A DNA stretch of 64,000 bases from Mesorhizobium ciceri biovar biserrulae WSM1271 (GTDB taxonomy: Bacteria > Pseudomonadota > Alphaproteobacteria > Rhizobiales > Rhizobiaceae). The stretch is from the NCBI RefSeq assembly GCF_000185905.1, contig NC_014923.1, positions 3,805,501-3,869,500 on the forward strand, in the 5' to 3' direction. The position numbers were made by a program, and so were the translations under genes. Within the stretch, counting starts at the first letter, position 1; each line of letters opens with the position of its first letter. The notes under the pieces are model-generated. The model searched no databases and was not told the DNA's origin. It saw only the letters and a program-made list of their open reading frames with translations. This document shows positions 1-8,800 of this stretch, piece by piece.

Positions 1-1
1 C

Positions 2-439
2 AAGGGCGTGCCGCCCAAGCGCGAGGACAAGATCTCGACCTGGCTGATCAAGGAGCCGACGCCGGACGGTGACCGCGTGCGGGTCGCCGCGCATGGCGAA
101 AAGGGCGCCGATCACGCTGTGTCCTACTACCGCGTCATCGAGCAGGCGGCGCAGACGATGACCTGGCTGGAGATGGAGCCTTATACCGGCCGCACCCACC
201 AGCTTCGCGTTCATGCCGCCTACATCGGCTGCCCGATCCTGGGCGATCCGAAATATTTCGAGGCCGACACCAACTGGGACTTTCCCGGGGGCATTCAAAA
301 CCGCCTGCATCTGCACGCCCGCCGCATCATCATTCCGCATCCGGACAAGGGCGTCATCGATGTCACGGCGCCAATGCCACCGCATATGCGCCAGAGCTGG
401 AACCTGATCGGCTTCGACGACGCCAGCGCGGAGGACTGA
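2..439 (+). CDS. RluA/RluC-family rRNA pseudouridine synthase, 3' part (5' end outside the window)
   Basis: The frame is open from the left edge, so only the last 145 residues are present. The C-terminal signature of the RluA family is visible: GRTHQLRVHA followed by GCPILGDPKY, with downstream LHLHARRI. These are the RNA-binding and active-site-flanking strands. The catalytic Asp motif (HRLD) lies outside the window. The family isomerises specific uridines to pseudouridine in 23S rRNA. A GTG at position 8 could be misread as a start, but the homology clearly continues upstream. RluC or RluD cannot be separated without the N-terminal S4 domain. The next gene begins two bases after the stop, which suggests co-transcription. 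Confidence 0.9.
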   Translation, partial: KGVPPKREDKISTWLIKEPTPDGDRVRVAAHGEKGADHAVSYYRVIEQAAQTMTWLEMEPYTGRTHQLRVHAAYIGCPILGDPKYFEADTNWDFPGGIQNRLHLHARRIIIPHPDKGVIDVTAPMPPHMRQSWNLIGFDDASAED

Positions 440-441
440 TC

Positions 442-1359
442 GTGAGCGGCGCCACCGACGCGCTCGACCGGCGCGACACGGTCGACCTGGCCGCCGCCGC
501 GATCATGGTCGGGCTGACCTTTTCCTGGGGGCTGAATTACGTCGCCGCCAAGATCTCCTATGCTGGCTATGATCCGGTTTTCCTGTCGATCGCGCGCTCG
601 ATCATCGGCGGCATGTGTGTCTTTGCCTGGTGCCGGTGGCGCGGCATCGCGCTTTTCACGCGCGACGGGACCTTGCTCGCCGGCATCTTGGTTGGCGCGC
701 TTTTCGGCATCGAGTTCCTTTGCCTCTATGTCGGCCTGGAGCATACGACCGTTGCCCGCAACACGCTGCTGGTCAACACCATGCCGTTCTGGATGCTGCT
801 CGGCGGCCATTTCCTGCTCGGCGAGCAGATCACGTTGAGAAAATTCCTTGGCCTGCTGCTGGCCTTTGCCGGCCTTGCCGCGGTGTTTTCCGACAAGTTT
901 GGCGGCGGCGGAGACATGCTGTTCGGCGATCTGCTGAGCCTTGGCTCCGGATTCTTCTGGGCTTTGACCAACATCCTCATCAAGCGGTCGAAGCTGGTCG
1001 AGGCGAGCGCCGAGAAGCTTCTGCTTTACCAGCTCGCCGGGGCAGCGATCGTGGGCGTATTGGTGCTGCCTCTCGCCGGCCCGCCCGTTCGCGACCCGAC
1101 CGTGCTGCCGACCTTGGCGCTGCTTTTCCAGGCGGTCTACATCGTCGCCTTCACCTATGTGCTGTGGTTCTGGCTGCTGCGGCGCTATCCGGCGTCAGGC
1201 CTGTCCAGTTTCACCTTCCTGTCGCCGGTTTTCGGCGTGCTGTGCGGAGCCATGTTCTTGAATGAGCCGCTGACCATGCGCATTTTCCTGGCACTTGGCC
1301 TGATTGCCGCCGGCCTGATCATCGTCAACCGGCCGGCGCGCAAGCTGACGCCGGTGTAA
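442..1359 (+). CDS. EamA/DMT-superfamily permease
   Basis: A 305-residue, very hydrophobic protein with about ten membrane segments in two halves (about residues 18-145 and 160-300). This is the duplicated EamA architecture of drug/metabolite transporters. Helices begin with the sequence around GLTFSWGLNYVAAK, and the second half ends in a hydrophobic helix with the short basic tail PARKLTPV. The start is GTG two bases after the preceding stop, so the two genes are translationally linked. The substrate cannot be told; relatives export amino acids, nucleobases or drugs. The family call is firm and the specific role unknown. Confidence 0.9.
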   Translation: MSGATDALDRRDTVDLAAAAIMVGLTFSWGLNYVAAKISYAGYDPVFLSIARSIIGGMCVFAWCRWRGIALFTRDGTLLAGILVGALFGIEFLCLYVGLEHTTVARNTLLVNTMPFWMLLGGHFLLGEQITLRKFLGLLLAFAGLAAVFSDKFGGGGDMLFGDLLSLGSGFFWALTNILIKRSKLVEASAEKLLLYQLAGAAIVGVLVLPLAGPPVRDPTVLPTLALLFQAVYIVAFTYVLWFWLLRRYPASGLSSFTFLSPVFGVLCGAMFLNEPLTMRIFLALGLIAAGLIIVNRPARKLTPV

Positions 1360-1370
1360 GAGAGACCTTC

Positions 1371-2159
1371 ATGCGTGACATCCTCAACGACCTCGAAGCG
1401 GGCAAGTATCTCTCCGACCCGGATCCTGTGCGCCGCGCCCAGATCCAGATGAAGACGCCTCTGCCCAAACGCTTCTACAAGGCCGCCTCTGTGACACCTG
1501 TCGACAATGGCTTTGCCGTGCATCTCGACGGCAAGCCGGTGCGGACGCCGGGCAAGGCGCTGCTGGTGCTGCCGACCGAGGCAGCAGCCGCGCTCGTCGC
1601 CGACGAGTTCGCCGCCCAAAGCGAGACCATCGATCCGGTGAAGATGCCCGTGATGCGCCTCGTCAACACGGCCATCGATGGCGTTGCCAGCGACCCGCAG
1701 GCGGTGCTGGAGGATATCCTGCGCTTTGCCTCATCCGATCTCACCTGCTATCGCGCCGACGCGCCGCAAGGGCTGGTGGAGCGGCAGAACCAGCATTGGG
1801 ATCCGGTGATCGACTGGGCGAGGACACTCGGAGCCCGCTTCAATCTGGCCGAGGGCATCATCCATGTCGAGCAGCCGCGCGAGACCATCGCCGTGCTGGG
1901 CAGCCATCTTGCCCAGCGCGCCGAGCCGCTGCGGCTCGCCGCCATTCATGTGATGACGTCGCTGACCGGTTCGGCGCTGCTGGCGCTGGCTGTCGATTTC
2001 GGCGAGATCGACGCTGAGGCTGCCTGGGCCGCTGCTCATGTCGACGAGGACTGGCAGATCGAGCATTGGGGGCAGGATGCGGAGGCCGTTGCCCGCCGCG
2101 CGGCTCGCAAGCGCGACATGATGGCTGCCGCCGGCCTGCTGCAAGCGCTCAAGGGCTAG
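1371..2159 (+). CDS. ATP12-family F1-ATPase assembly chaperone
   Basis: A 262-residue protein matching the ATP12 family in length and motifs. After a variable N-terminus comes PLPKRFYKAASV, then HLDGKPVRTPGK near residues 50-60, and LTCYRAD and QNQHWDPV in the middle. In mitochondria, ATP12 binds the F1 alpha subunit and prevents its aggregation; alphaproteobacterial homologues are presumed to do the same in the cytoplasm. The ATG lies 11 bases after the DMT gene stop with a GAGAG ribosome-binding site, so it is probably in one transcript with the two genes before it. No nearby ATP synthase genes support the role, which is inferred from the family. Confidence 0.92.
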   Translation: MRDILNDLEAGKYLSDPDPVRRAQIQMKTPLPKRFYKAASVTPVDNGFAVHLDGKPVRTPGKALLVLPTEAAAALVADEFAAQSETIDPVKMPVMRLVNTAIDGVASDPQAVLEDILRFASSDLTCYRADAPQGLVERQNQHWDPVIDWARTLGARFNLAEGIIHVEQPRETIAVLGSHLAQRAEPLRLAAIHVMTSLTGSALLALAVDFGEIDAEAAWAAAHVDEDWQIEHWGQDAEAVARRAARKRDMMAAAGLLQALKG

Positions 2160-2349
2160 GGGTTTCCCAACTCGCCCGGTTTCATCCCGCAGCGCACCTA
2201 ATACCAAAGTCATAATCCCAAAGACGCGCTGCCTTTGGCGGGCGCTTTCTGTCATTTTTCCCCGATGGCTGTCGTTGAGTCCGTGCTCGGAGGAGAACGC
2301 GGACAGTGTCGCGCAGCATTGAGAACGGGTCTCACGGGAGGATAACGCA

Positions 2350-4239
2350 ATGGCAATAGCATCGACCGCCGGCGGAACAAGCCGCGGCATGACGCGGGAA
2401 GAGAAGAAAGTCATCTTCGCTTCCTCGCTCGGCACCGTTTTCGAATGGTATGATTTCTATCTCTATGGCTCGCTGGCGGTGTTCATCGGTTCGACCTTTT
2501 TCAGCCCAGCCATTCCGGAAGCGACCCGCAACATTTTCGCGCTGTTGGCTTTCGCCGCAGGCTTCCTTGTGCGCCCGTTCGGCGCACTGCTGTTCGGCCG
2601 CATCGGTGACCTTGTCGGCCGTAAATATACTTTTCTTGTCACCATGACGATCATGGGCCTGTCGACCTTTCTGGTCGGCTTGCTGCCCGGCTATGCCACT
2701 TTGGGCATCGCCGCTCCCGTGATCCTGATCATCCTGCGCATGCTGCAGGGCCTGGCTCTGGGTGGCGAATATGGCGGCGCGGCCACTTACGTCGCCGAAC
2801 ATGCGCCGGACAACCGGCGCGGCTACTACACCTCGTGGATCCAGACCACGGCGACGCTCGGCCTGTTCCTATCGCTGGTTGTGATCCTGATCGTACAGGC
2901 TTCATTGAGCAAGGAAAACTATGCTGCCTGGGGCTGGCGTATCCCGTTCATCGTGTCTTTCCTGTTGCTCGGCATCTCGATCTGGATTCGGCTTTCGCTT
3001 TCCGAATCCCCGACCTTCCAGCGCATGAAGGATGAGGGAAAGGGCTCCAAGGCGCCGCTGACGGAAGCCTTCGGCCAATGGAAGAACGCCAAGATTGCAC
3101 TGCTGGCGCTGCTCGGCCTCACCGCCGGTCAGGCCGTGGTCTGGTACAATGGCCAGTTCTACGCGCTGTTCTTCTTGACCAACGTGCTCAAGGTCGACGC
3201 GCAGTCGGTCAACATCATGATCGCGGTCGCCCTGGCGGTCGGTTCGATCTTCTTCGTCGTCTTCGGCTGGCTCTCCGACAAGATCGGCCGCAAGCCGATC
3301 ATCATGGCGGGCCTTGCGCTGGCGATTGTCTGCACCTTCCCGCTGTTCAAGGCACTGACATGGGCTGCCAATCCGGCACTCGCCACGGCGCAGCAGAACA
3401 CCAGGGCGACGGTGACCGCGGCGCCGGGCGACTGCAAGTTCCAGTTCAATCCGGTTGGCACGGCGAAGTTCACGACATCCTGCGATATCGCGACTTCGTT
3501 CTTGACCAAGAACTCGGTTCCCTATGACGTGGTGTCGACGGCTGCCGCCGGCACACCCGCATCTGTCAAAATCGGCAACGAGACGGTCGAGTCCTATGAC
3601 GCCATCGCCGCCGGTGATCAGGCCAAGGCCAAGGAAGCGGCCTTCATCAAGGCCGTCAATATGTCGCTGCAGGACGGCGGCTATCCGCTGAAGCGCGCGG
3701 CAGCCAAGGTTGCGGACCAGAAGCTCGATGCGTTTGTTGCCGCCAACCCGGAACTGAAGCTGGACGCCGCTGCCATCCGTGCCGGTGAAAAGGCGACGGT
3801 GCCGATCGACCAGGCGGTCAAGGACAAGCTGCTGACCACCGATGAGGCAGCGGGCGCACCCGAAGTCACCGTCTACAACATTCCAGGCGGCGGCGCGTTC
3901 GCCATGTTCGCCGATCCTGCAGCAGTGAACTGGCCAATGACGATCGGCATCCTGTTCATCCTGGTGCTGTTCGTGACCATGGTCTACGGGCCGATCGCGG
4001 CGATCCTGGTCGAGATGTTCCCGACCCGCATTCGCTACACCGGCATGTCGCTGCCCTATCACATCGGCAATGGCTGGTTCGGCGGCCTGCTGCCGGCAAC
4101 CGTGTTCGCGCTCAGCGCCTACAAAGGCGACATCTACTATGGCCTTTGGTACCCGGTGGTGATCGCGGCTATAACGCTGGTCATCGGCATGATCTTCGTC
4201 AAGGATACGCTCGGCACCGACCTGCACGCCAAGGAGTAG
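2350..4239 (+). CDS. MFS transporter of the metabolite:H+ symporter (MHS) type with a large periplasmic insert
   Basis: A 629-residue transporter. The N-terminal half shows MHS hallmarks: GTVFEWYDFYLYG near residue 30, then the MFS motif GRIGDLVGRK and LRMLQGLALGGEYGG. E. coli relatives (ProP, ShiA, KgtP) take up osmolytes, shikimate or dicarboxylates with protons and are about 430-500 residues long. The excess is explained by a roughly 190-residue hydrophilic insert (about residues 335-525) between the predicted TM9 and TM10, a loop that should face the periplasm. It carries two Cys (DCKFQF and TSCDIA) about 20 residues apart. The start ATG has a strong GGGAGG site. A bidirectional terminator follows. 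Substrate unknown. Confidence 0.9.
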   Translation: MAIASTAGGTSRGMTREEKKVIFASSLGTVFEWYDFYLYGSLAVFIGSTFFSPAIPEATRNIFALLAFAAGFLVRPFGALLFGRIGDLVGRKYTFLVTMTIMGLSTFLVGLLPGYATLGIAAPVILIILRMLQGLALGGEYGGAATYVAEHAPDNRRGYYTSWIQTTATLGLFLSLVVILIVQASLSKENYAAWGWRIPFIVSFLLLGISIWIRLSLSESPTFQRMKDEGKGSKAPLTEAFGQWKNAKIALLALLGLTAGQAVVWYNGQFYALFFLTNVLKVDAQSVNIMIAVALAVGSIFFVVFGWLSDKIGRKPIIMAGLALAIVCTFPLFKALTWAANPALATAQQNTRATVTAAPGDCKFQFNPVGTAKFTTSCDIATSFLTKNSVPYDVVSTAAAGTPASVKIGNETVESYDAIAAGDQAKAKEAAFIKAVNMSLQDGGYPLKRAAAKVADQKLDAFVAANPELKLDAAAIRAGEKATVPIDQAVKDKLLTTDEAAGAPEVTVYNIPGGGAFAMFADPAAVNWPMTIGILFILVLFVTMVYGPIAAILVEMFPTRIRYTGMSLPYHIGNGWFGGLLPATVFALSAYKGDIYYGLWYPVVIAAITLVIGMIFVKDTLGTDLHAKE

Positions 4240-4260
4240 GCAGCCCCAGCGTTCAAAAGA

Positions 4261-4298
4261 AAGCCCGGCGCGAACGATCGCGCCGGGCTTTTTCTTTT
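4261..4298. terminator. Bidirectional rho-independent terminator between the MFS gene and gstI
   Basis: A 12-bp perfect stem (4261-4272 with 4279-4290, loop AACGAT) is followed by TTTCTTTT on the plus strand. On the minus strand the same hairpin is followed by TCTTTTG, so it can end both the MFS gene and the convergent gstI gene. Confidence 0.9.
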
Positions 4299-4335
4299 CA
4301 GGCCAATTCGTTGGCGAGGGCTGCTGCCCTTTGTG

Positions 4336-4533
4336 TCAGCTCTTGCGGCCCCGGGTCTCTTCCTCGATGGCTGCCTCATGGTACCAGCCGTCGCCGAAAT
4401 CCGCGCGGGCACCACGCAGCGAGGCAAGCTCTGCCGCAAACTTAGCCTTTCCGCTCAAATTTGAGGCAGAGAGGCGTGCTGCCGCCGGGAACATCAAAAT
4501 TTTGGCCGACGGTCGTGTGGAAATGACTTCCAT
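4336..4533 (-). CDS. gstI: GstI-like translational inhibitor of glutamine synthetase II (DUF2735 family)
   Basis: A 65-residue basic protein beginning MEVISTRPSAKILMFPA. This is the conserved start of the small DUF2735/GstI family of rhizobia. It is divergent from glnII, the position known for gstI in Rhizobium leguminosarum, where GstI (63 residues) lowers GlnII by inhibiting translation of the glnII mRNA. I place the start at the ATG at 4533, because AAGGAA lies eight bases upstream; a longer frame opening with TTG at 4572 has no such site. Transcription should start in the 4534-4750 region shared with glnII. The family call is firm from motif and synteny. The action on glnII here is inferred. 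Confidence 0.85.
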   Translation of the reverse strand: MEVISTRPSAKILMFPAAARLSASNLSGKAKFAAELASLRGARADFGDGWYHEAAIEEETRGRKS

Positions 4534-4603
4534 TGCCGGGTTCCTTTCTTCCGCCGAACCTTTTCGATTCAACTTGGCCCGAAGATAAGGTCTGCAATCA
4601 AGT

Positions 4604-4618
4604 TAGGCAATATGCCTA
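4604..4618. promoter_or_regulatory. Palindrome TAGGCAATATGCCTA in the gstI-glnII intergenic region
   Basis: A perfect palindrome (TAGGCA, ATA, TGCCTA) 15 bases left of the NtrC-like site. Its first 13 bases recur exactly, inverted, at 8661-8673 upstream of glnB. The location suggests an operator for a nitrogen-linked regulator or overlap with the gstI promoter. The protein that binds is unknown. Confidence 0.4.
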
Positions 4619-4632
4619 TGAAAAGATCAGCA

Positions 4633-4653
4633 TTTGCACATTATTTGTGCAAA
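4633..4653. promoter_or_regulatory. Probable NtrC-binding site upstream of glnII
   Basis: A perfect 8-5-8 inverted repeat, TTTGCACA, TTATT, TGTGCAAA. It contains GCAC-N7-GTGC, which matches the spacing of the NtrC enhancer consensus (TGCACC-N5-GGTGCA type). Its centre is about 105 bases upstream of the sigma-54 element, a usual distance for an NtrC enhancer. It also lies upstream of gstI and could repress that gene when NtrC is phosphorylated. Confidence 0.7.
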
Positions 4654-4748
4654 TAAGGACCGTGATGGAATCCGGGCGCATTGCTTAGGCGGCTCACCGA
4701 CTTCCGGTGGATGCCGCGTCAATTTTGTCGCACCCTCCGGACCAAGAA

Positions 4749-4764
4749 TGGCACACGAATTGCA
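4749..4764 (+). promoter_or_regulatory. Sigma-54 (-24/-12) promoter of glnII
   Basis: TGGCACACGAATTGCA is an exact match to the sigma-54 consensus TGGCAC-N5-TTGCA. Transcription should begin near 4774-4776 and give a leader of about 75 bases before the glnII ATG. Rhizobial glnII is a classical NtrC/sigma-54 target. Confidence 0.9.
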
Positions 4765-4850
4765 TTTTAAGTGTGCGGCAGGCCGGCTGCTGACGGCAGA
4801 CGCATGTCGACGCCGTTCAGTGTTCGGTGATCAAGCAACGAGAGGCTAGA

Positions 4851-5891
4851 ATGACGAAATACAAGCTCGAGTATATCTGGCTCGATGGATATACCCCGGT
4901 CCCCAACCTTCGCGGCAAGACGCAGATCAAGGAATTCGCCGAATTCCCTGAACTAGAGCAGCTGCCGCTGTGGGGCTTCGATGGTTCCTCGACCCAGCAG
5001 GCCGAAGGGCACAGCTCCGATTGCGTGCTGAAGCCGGTTGCGGTCTATCCGGATCCCGCCCGCACCAACGGCGTGCTGGTCATGTGCGAAGTCATGATGC
5101 CCGATGGTGTCACGCCGCATGCCTCAAACAAGCGCGCCACCATCCTCGATGACGAGGGCGCCTGGTTCGGCTTCGAGCAGGAATATTTCTTCTACAAGGA
5201 CGGTCGCCCGCTCGGCTTCCCCGAGAGCGGCTATCCCGCACCCCAGGGCCCGTACTACACCGGCGTCGGCTATTCCAATGTCGGCTCCGTCGCGCGTCAG
5301 ATCGTCGAGGAGCATCTCGACCTCTGCCTCGCCGCCGGCATCAACCACGAAGGCATCAACGCCGAAGTGGCCAAAGGCCAATGGGAATTCCAGATTTTCG
5401 GCAAGGGCTCCAAGAAGGCCGCCGACCAGATGTGGATGGCCCGCTACCTCCTGCAGCGCCTGACCGAGAAATACGGCATCGACATCGAATACCACTGCAA
5501 GCCGCTCGGAGACACCGACTGGAACGGCTCTGGCATGCACGCCAACTTCTCGACCGCCTATATGCGCGAAGTCGGCGGCAAAGCCTATTTCGAAGCGCTG
5601 ATGGCGGCTTTCGACAAGAACCTGATGGATCACATCGCCGTCTACGGCCCGGACAACGACAAGCGTTTGACCGGCAAGCACGAGACCGCGCCGTGGAACC
5701 GGTTCAGCTATGGCATTGCCGACCGTGGCGCCTCGATCCGCGTGCCGCATTCCTTCATCAAAAGCGACTATAAGGGTTATCTGGAAGACCGCCGTCCGAA
5801 CTCGCAGGGCGACCCCTACCAGATCGCCTCGCAAATCCTGAAGACGATCGCCTCGGTTCCGGCAAGCGCTCAGGTTTCAGCCGCCGCGTAA
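4851..5891 (+). CDS. glnII: Glutamine synthetase type II (eukaryotic-type GS)
   Basis: A 346-residue GSII that makes glutamine from glutamate, ammonia and ATP in the cytoplasm. Characteristic stretches are KLEYIWLDGYTPVPNLRGKT at the N-terminus, LPLWGFDGSSTQQA and EQEYFFYKDGRPLGFP. GSII forms differ from GSI by being about 100 residues shorter and not being adenylylated. The ATG at 4851 is preferred over an in-frame upstream ATG at 4827 because GAGAGG precedes it and it matches the family start. The gene has its own sigma-54 promoter and NtrC-like site, and faces gstI. A strong terminator follows. With glnA nearby, the organism has both GS types, as is usual in rhizobia. Confidence 0.97.
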   Translation: MTKYKLEYIWLDGYTPVPNLRGKTQIKEFAEFPELEQLPLWGFDGSSTQQAEGHSSDCVLKPVAVYPDPARTNGVLVMCEVMMPDGVTPHASNKRATILDDEGAWFGFEQEYFFYKDGRPLGFPESGYPAPQGPYYTGVGYSNVGSVARQIVEEHLDLCLAAGINHEGINAEVAKGQWEFQIFGKGSKKAADQMWMARYLLQRLTEKYGIDIEYHCKPLGDTDWNGSGMHANFSTAYMREVGGKAYFEALMAAFDKNLMDHIAVYGPDNDKRLTGKHETAPWNRFSYGIADRGASIRVPHSFIKSDYKGYLEDRRPNSQGDPYQIASQILKTIASVPASAQVSAAA

Positions 5892-5917
5892 GTGTTTCGG
5901 ACTGTATGACAAGAGGA

Positions 5918-5947
5918 CCCCGGCGTTTCGCGCCGGGGTTCTTTTTT
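5918..5947 (+). terminator. Rho-independent terminator of glnII
   Basis: The stem CCCCGGCG/CGCCGGGG (5918-5925 and 5931-5938, loop TTTCG) is followed by TTCTTTTTT, 26 bases after the glnII stop. Confidence 0.92.
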
Positions 5948-6555
5948 GGCCGTTACCCGGCTGACTGCATTCCCGGTAAAACATACCCAGAAAAAGTCAG
6001 GCAGTTCCGGCGGTCGCTAATCGCCCGTGAGTTCCGGCCGCAGCCGTGCGGGTCTGCGGCGGTCACTCGCCAGAAAGCCCGGAAAACCGCCTTTTCCAGC
6101 CCTTGTCCGGGGCGATGGATCTTCCATAAGCATCTGTTCATGCAACGGAATCGGTCATTCGCCACCCGGCTGGCGGCGTTGACAGATCACGCTACGGCAT
6201 GCGTATTCGCGGGCCTTGGGGTTACGTCACGCAATGCTGTTCGGACGGGCGGGGTTTTCTTGAACGGCGGCATTGGCGTGGGCGCCGGACGAGCGGTCAC
6301 TGTAGCCTGAGACAGTGCTCCGCTCGCTCCTGGCTCCGACGTTGGCGGCCGAACCGCCTCCCTTGATCATTTACTGAACACCGCCGAGTTGTGATTGAAG
6401 CGACGCGCTCAAAAGCCGGCCGCTCCGATGGACCGTAGGTCCAAGAATCCGGGCATCCTATGATCGTCGAAGACGAAAGGCGGATACGGCTGTCCATGCG
6501 CGGCTGCCGTGCAGGCGAGGCATGCCGGTCGGCTGGCAATCCTATTGGAGCGCAG
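5948..6555. other. Intergenic region without a recognisable gene
   Basis: About 600 bases between the convergent glnII and glnA terminators. Open frames here are short, Arg/Pro/Ser-rich and lack ribosome-binding sites. No tRNA-like or clear sRNA structure was seen. A TTGACA hexamer near 6179 has no good -10 partner. I see nothing that can be supported as a gene. Confidence 0.6.
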
Positions 6556-6592
6556 CAAAAAGCCCTTGAAAGAGGGACGTCTTTCAAGGGCT
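6556..6592 (-). terminator. Rho-independent terminator of glnBA
   Basis: A 13-bp perfect stem (6561-6573 with 6580-6592, six-base loop). Read on the minus strand it ends in GGGCTTTTTGC, 37 bases after the glnA stop. Confidence 0.92.
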
Positions 6593-6628
6593 TGAGCATT
6601 ATAGCTAATCTTGGACCGAGATTGAATC

Positions 6629-8038
6629 TCAGACGGAGTAGTACATGTCGTACTCGACCGGATGCGGGGTCATTTCGAAGCGCATCACTTCGGCCATCTT
6701 CAGCTCGATGTAGCTGTCGATCTGGTCGTCGTCGAAGACGCCGCCGGCTTTCAGGAAGCCGCGGTCCTTGTCGAGGCTCTGCAGGGCTTCACGCAGCGAG
6801 CCGCAGACGGTCGGGATCTTCTTCAGCTCCTTCGGCGGCAGGTCGTAGAGATCCTTGTCCATCGGCTGGCCGGGATGGATCTTGTTCTTGATGCCGTCGA
6901 GGCCGGCCATCAGCAGCGCTGAGAAGGCGAGGTAGGGGTTCGCGCCCGGATCTGGGAAGCGGACCTCGACGCGCTTGGCCTTCGGCGACGAGCCGAACGG
7001 GATACGGCAGGACGCCGAGCGGTTGCGCGCCGAATAGGCGAGCAGAACCGGCGCTTCATAACCCGGCACCAGGCGCTTGTAGGAATTGGTCAGCGGGTTG
7101 GTGAAGGCGTTGATCGCCTTGGCATGCTTGATGACGCCGCCGATGAAGAACAGGCAGCTTTCCGACAGACCGGCGTATTCATTGCCGGCGAAGGTCGGCT
7201 TGCCGTTCTTCCAGATCGACATGTGGACGTGCATGCCCGAGCCGTTGTCGCCGAAGATCGGCTTCGGCATGAAGGTGGCCGTCTTGCCATAGGCGTTGGC
7301 GACCTGGTGGACGACATACTTGTAGATCAGCATCTTGTCGGCGTTGCGCACCAGCGCGTCGAACTTGATGCCGAGTTCGTGCTGAGCCGCCGCCACCTCA
7401 TGGTGATGCTTTTCGACGCGCACGCCCATCTCGGCGAGCACGGTCAGCATTTCCGAGCGCATGTCCTGCGCGCTGTCGATCGGCGGCACCGGGAAGTAGC
7501 CGCCCTTGATGCGCGGACGGTGGCCGAGATTGCCGGTCTCATAATCGGTGTCGTCGTTCGACGGCAATTCCGTGGAGTCGAGCTTGAATCCGGTGTTGTA
7601 GGGATCCGCCTTGTACTTCACATCGTCGAACACGAAGAATTCGGCTTCCGGGCCGACAAAGATGGTGTCGCCGATGCCTTCGGCCTTCATGTAGGCCTCG
7701 GCCTTCTTGGCCGTACCGCGCGGATCGCGGTTGTAGGATTCACCCGAAACCGGATCGAGGATGTCGCACAGGATGACCATGGTCGACTGCGCGAAAAACG
7801 GGTCCATGTGGACCGTTTCCGGATCGGGCATCAGCACCATGTCGGACTCGTTGATGGCCTTCCAGCCGGCAATCGACGAGCCGTCGAACATCACGCCATC
7901 GGCGAACATGTCTTCCTCGACCTCGATGACATCCATCGTCACGTGCTGCAGCTTGCCCTTCGGGTCCGTGAAGCGCAGGTCGACGAATTTCACGTCGTTG
8001 TCCTTGATCTGCTTCATGATGTCTTTGGCTGTCGTCAT
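6629..8038 (-). CDS. glnA: Glutamine synthetase type I (GlnA)
   Basis: A 469-residue dodecameric GSI. Visible are the N-terminal [10 protein letters not shown], the metal and ATP-binding [26 protein letters not shown] of the active site, and the region [10 protein letters not shown] containing the Tyr that adenylyltransferase (GlnE) modifies in enteric GSI. It incorporates ammonia into glutamine. The gene lies 65 bases downstream of glnB on the same strand with an AGGGA site before the ATG. The glnBA arrangement is typical of rhizobia: PII signals nitrogen status and GlnE adenylylates GlnA. A secondary promoter in the short gap is possible but not visible. Full length, no anomalies. Confidence 0.98.
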   Translation of the reverse strand: MTTAKDIMKQIKDNDVKFVDLRFTDPKGKLQHVTMDVIEVEEDMFADGVMFDGSSIAGWKAINESDMVLMPDPETVHMDPFFAQSTMVILCDILDPVSGESYNRDPRGTAKKAEAYMKAEGIGDTIFVGPEAEFFVFDDVKYKADPYNTGFKLDSTELPSNDDTDYETGNLGHRPRIKGGYFPVPPIDSAQDMRSEMLTVLAEMGVRVEKHHHEVAAAQHELGIKFDALVRNADKMLIYKYVVHQVANAYGKTATFMPKPIFGDNGSGMHVHMSIWKNGKPTFAGNEYAGLSESCLFFIGGVIKHAKAINAFTNPLTNSYKRLVPGYEAPVLLAYSARNRSASCRIPFGSSPKAKRVEVRFPDPGANPYLAFSALLMAGLDGIKNKIHPGQPMDKDLYDLPPKELKKIPTVCGSLREALQSLDKDRGFLKAGGVFDDDQIDSYIELKMAEVMRFEMTPHPVEYDMYYSV

Positions 8039-8103
8039 GTCATGTATCCCTGTGTGATGACTTTTTTTGATGATGACGTTTTTCGGGAGGATGGCGCGGT
8101 CGG

Positions 8104-8541
<438 letters not shown>

Positions 8542-8660
8542 TCATAAGATTTCAAAGCCGCGCCGCACCGGGATGCAAATTCGCGTCATTCGCTGCACCG
8601 GAAGCGGCATGGACTGCCAGAGCCTACACAGCGCCAGCACCCACGTCCGCACAAAAATCG

Positions 8661-8686
8661 GGCATATTGCCTATCCCCCAGGCAAT
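8661..8686. promoter_or_regulatory. Candidate operator upstream of glnB and nnr
   Basis: GGCATATTGCCTA at 8661-8673 is the exact reverse complement of 4604-4616 in the gstI-glnII region. It overlaps a second inverted repeat, ATTGCCT-N7-AGGCAAT (8666-8686). The position is about 150 bases upstream of the glnB sigma-54 element. The binding protein is unknown. Confidence 0.4.
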
Positions 8687-8800
8687 TTTCTGCCCGCGAT
8701 GCTTTCGTGCCAACGTTATGGCTGCAGATCTCGGCAACTCCCCCTTGTTTGCTTAGGATCGAAATCGGACAATGCTTGATCGCATGCGGATCGGCAATCC

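Noticed and set aside
2902-4227. 441-residue minus-strand frame opposite the MFS gene
   Set aside because: Composition typical of an antisense shadow (many Arg, Gln, Asp, His); no recognisable domain.
4534-4572. Longer GstI starting at a TTG at 4572
   Set aside because: The extra 13 residues are not part of the conserved family start, and the good ribosome-binding site serves the ATG at 4533.
4688-4712. Second NtrC site CACCGACTTCCGGTG upstream of glnII
   Set aside because: The half-sites are spaced CAC-N9-GTG instead of CAC-N7-GTG, so it does not fit the NtrC pattern.
5948-6555. Short plus-strand ORFs between glnII and glnA
   Set aside because: Arg/Pro/Ser-rich, no ribosome-binding sites, no conserved features; treated as noncoding.
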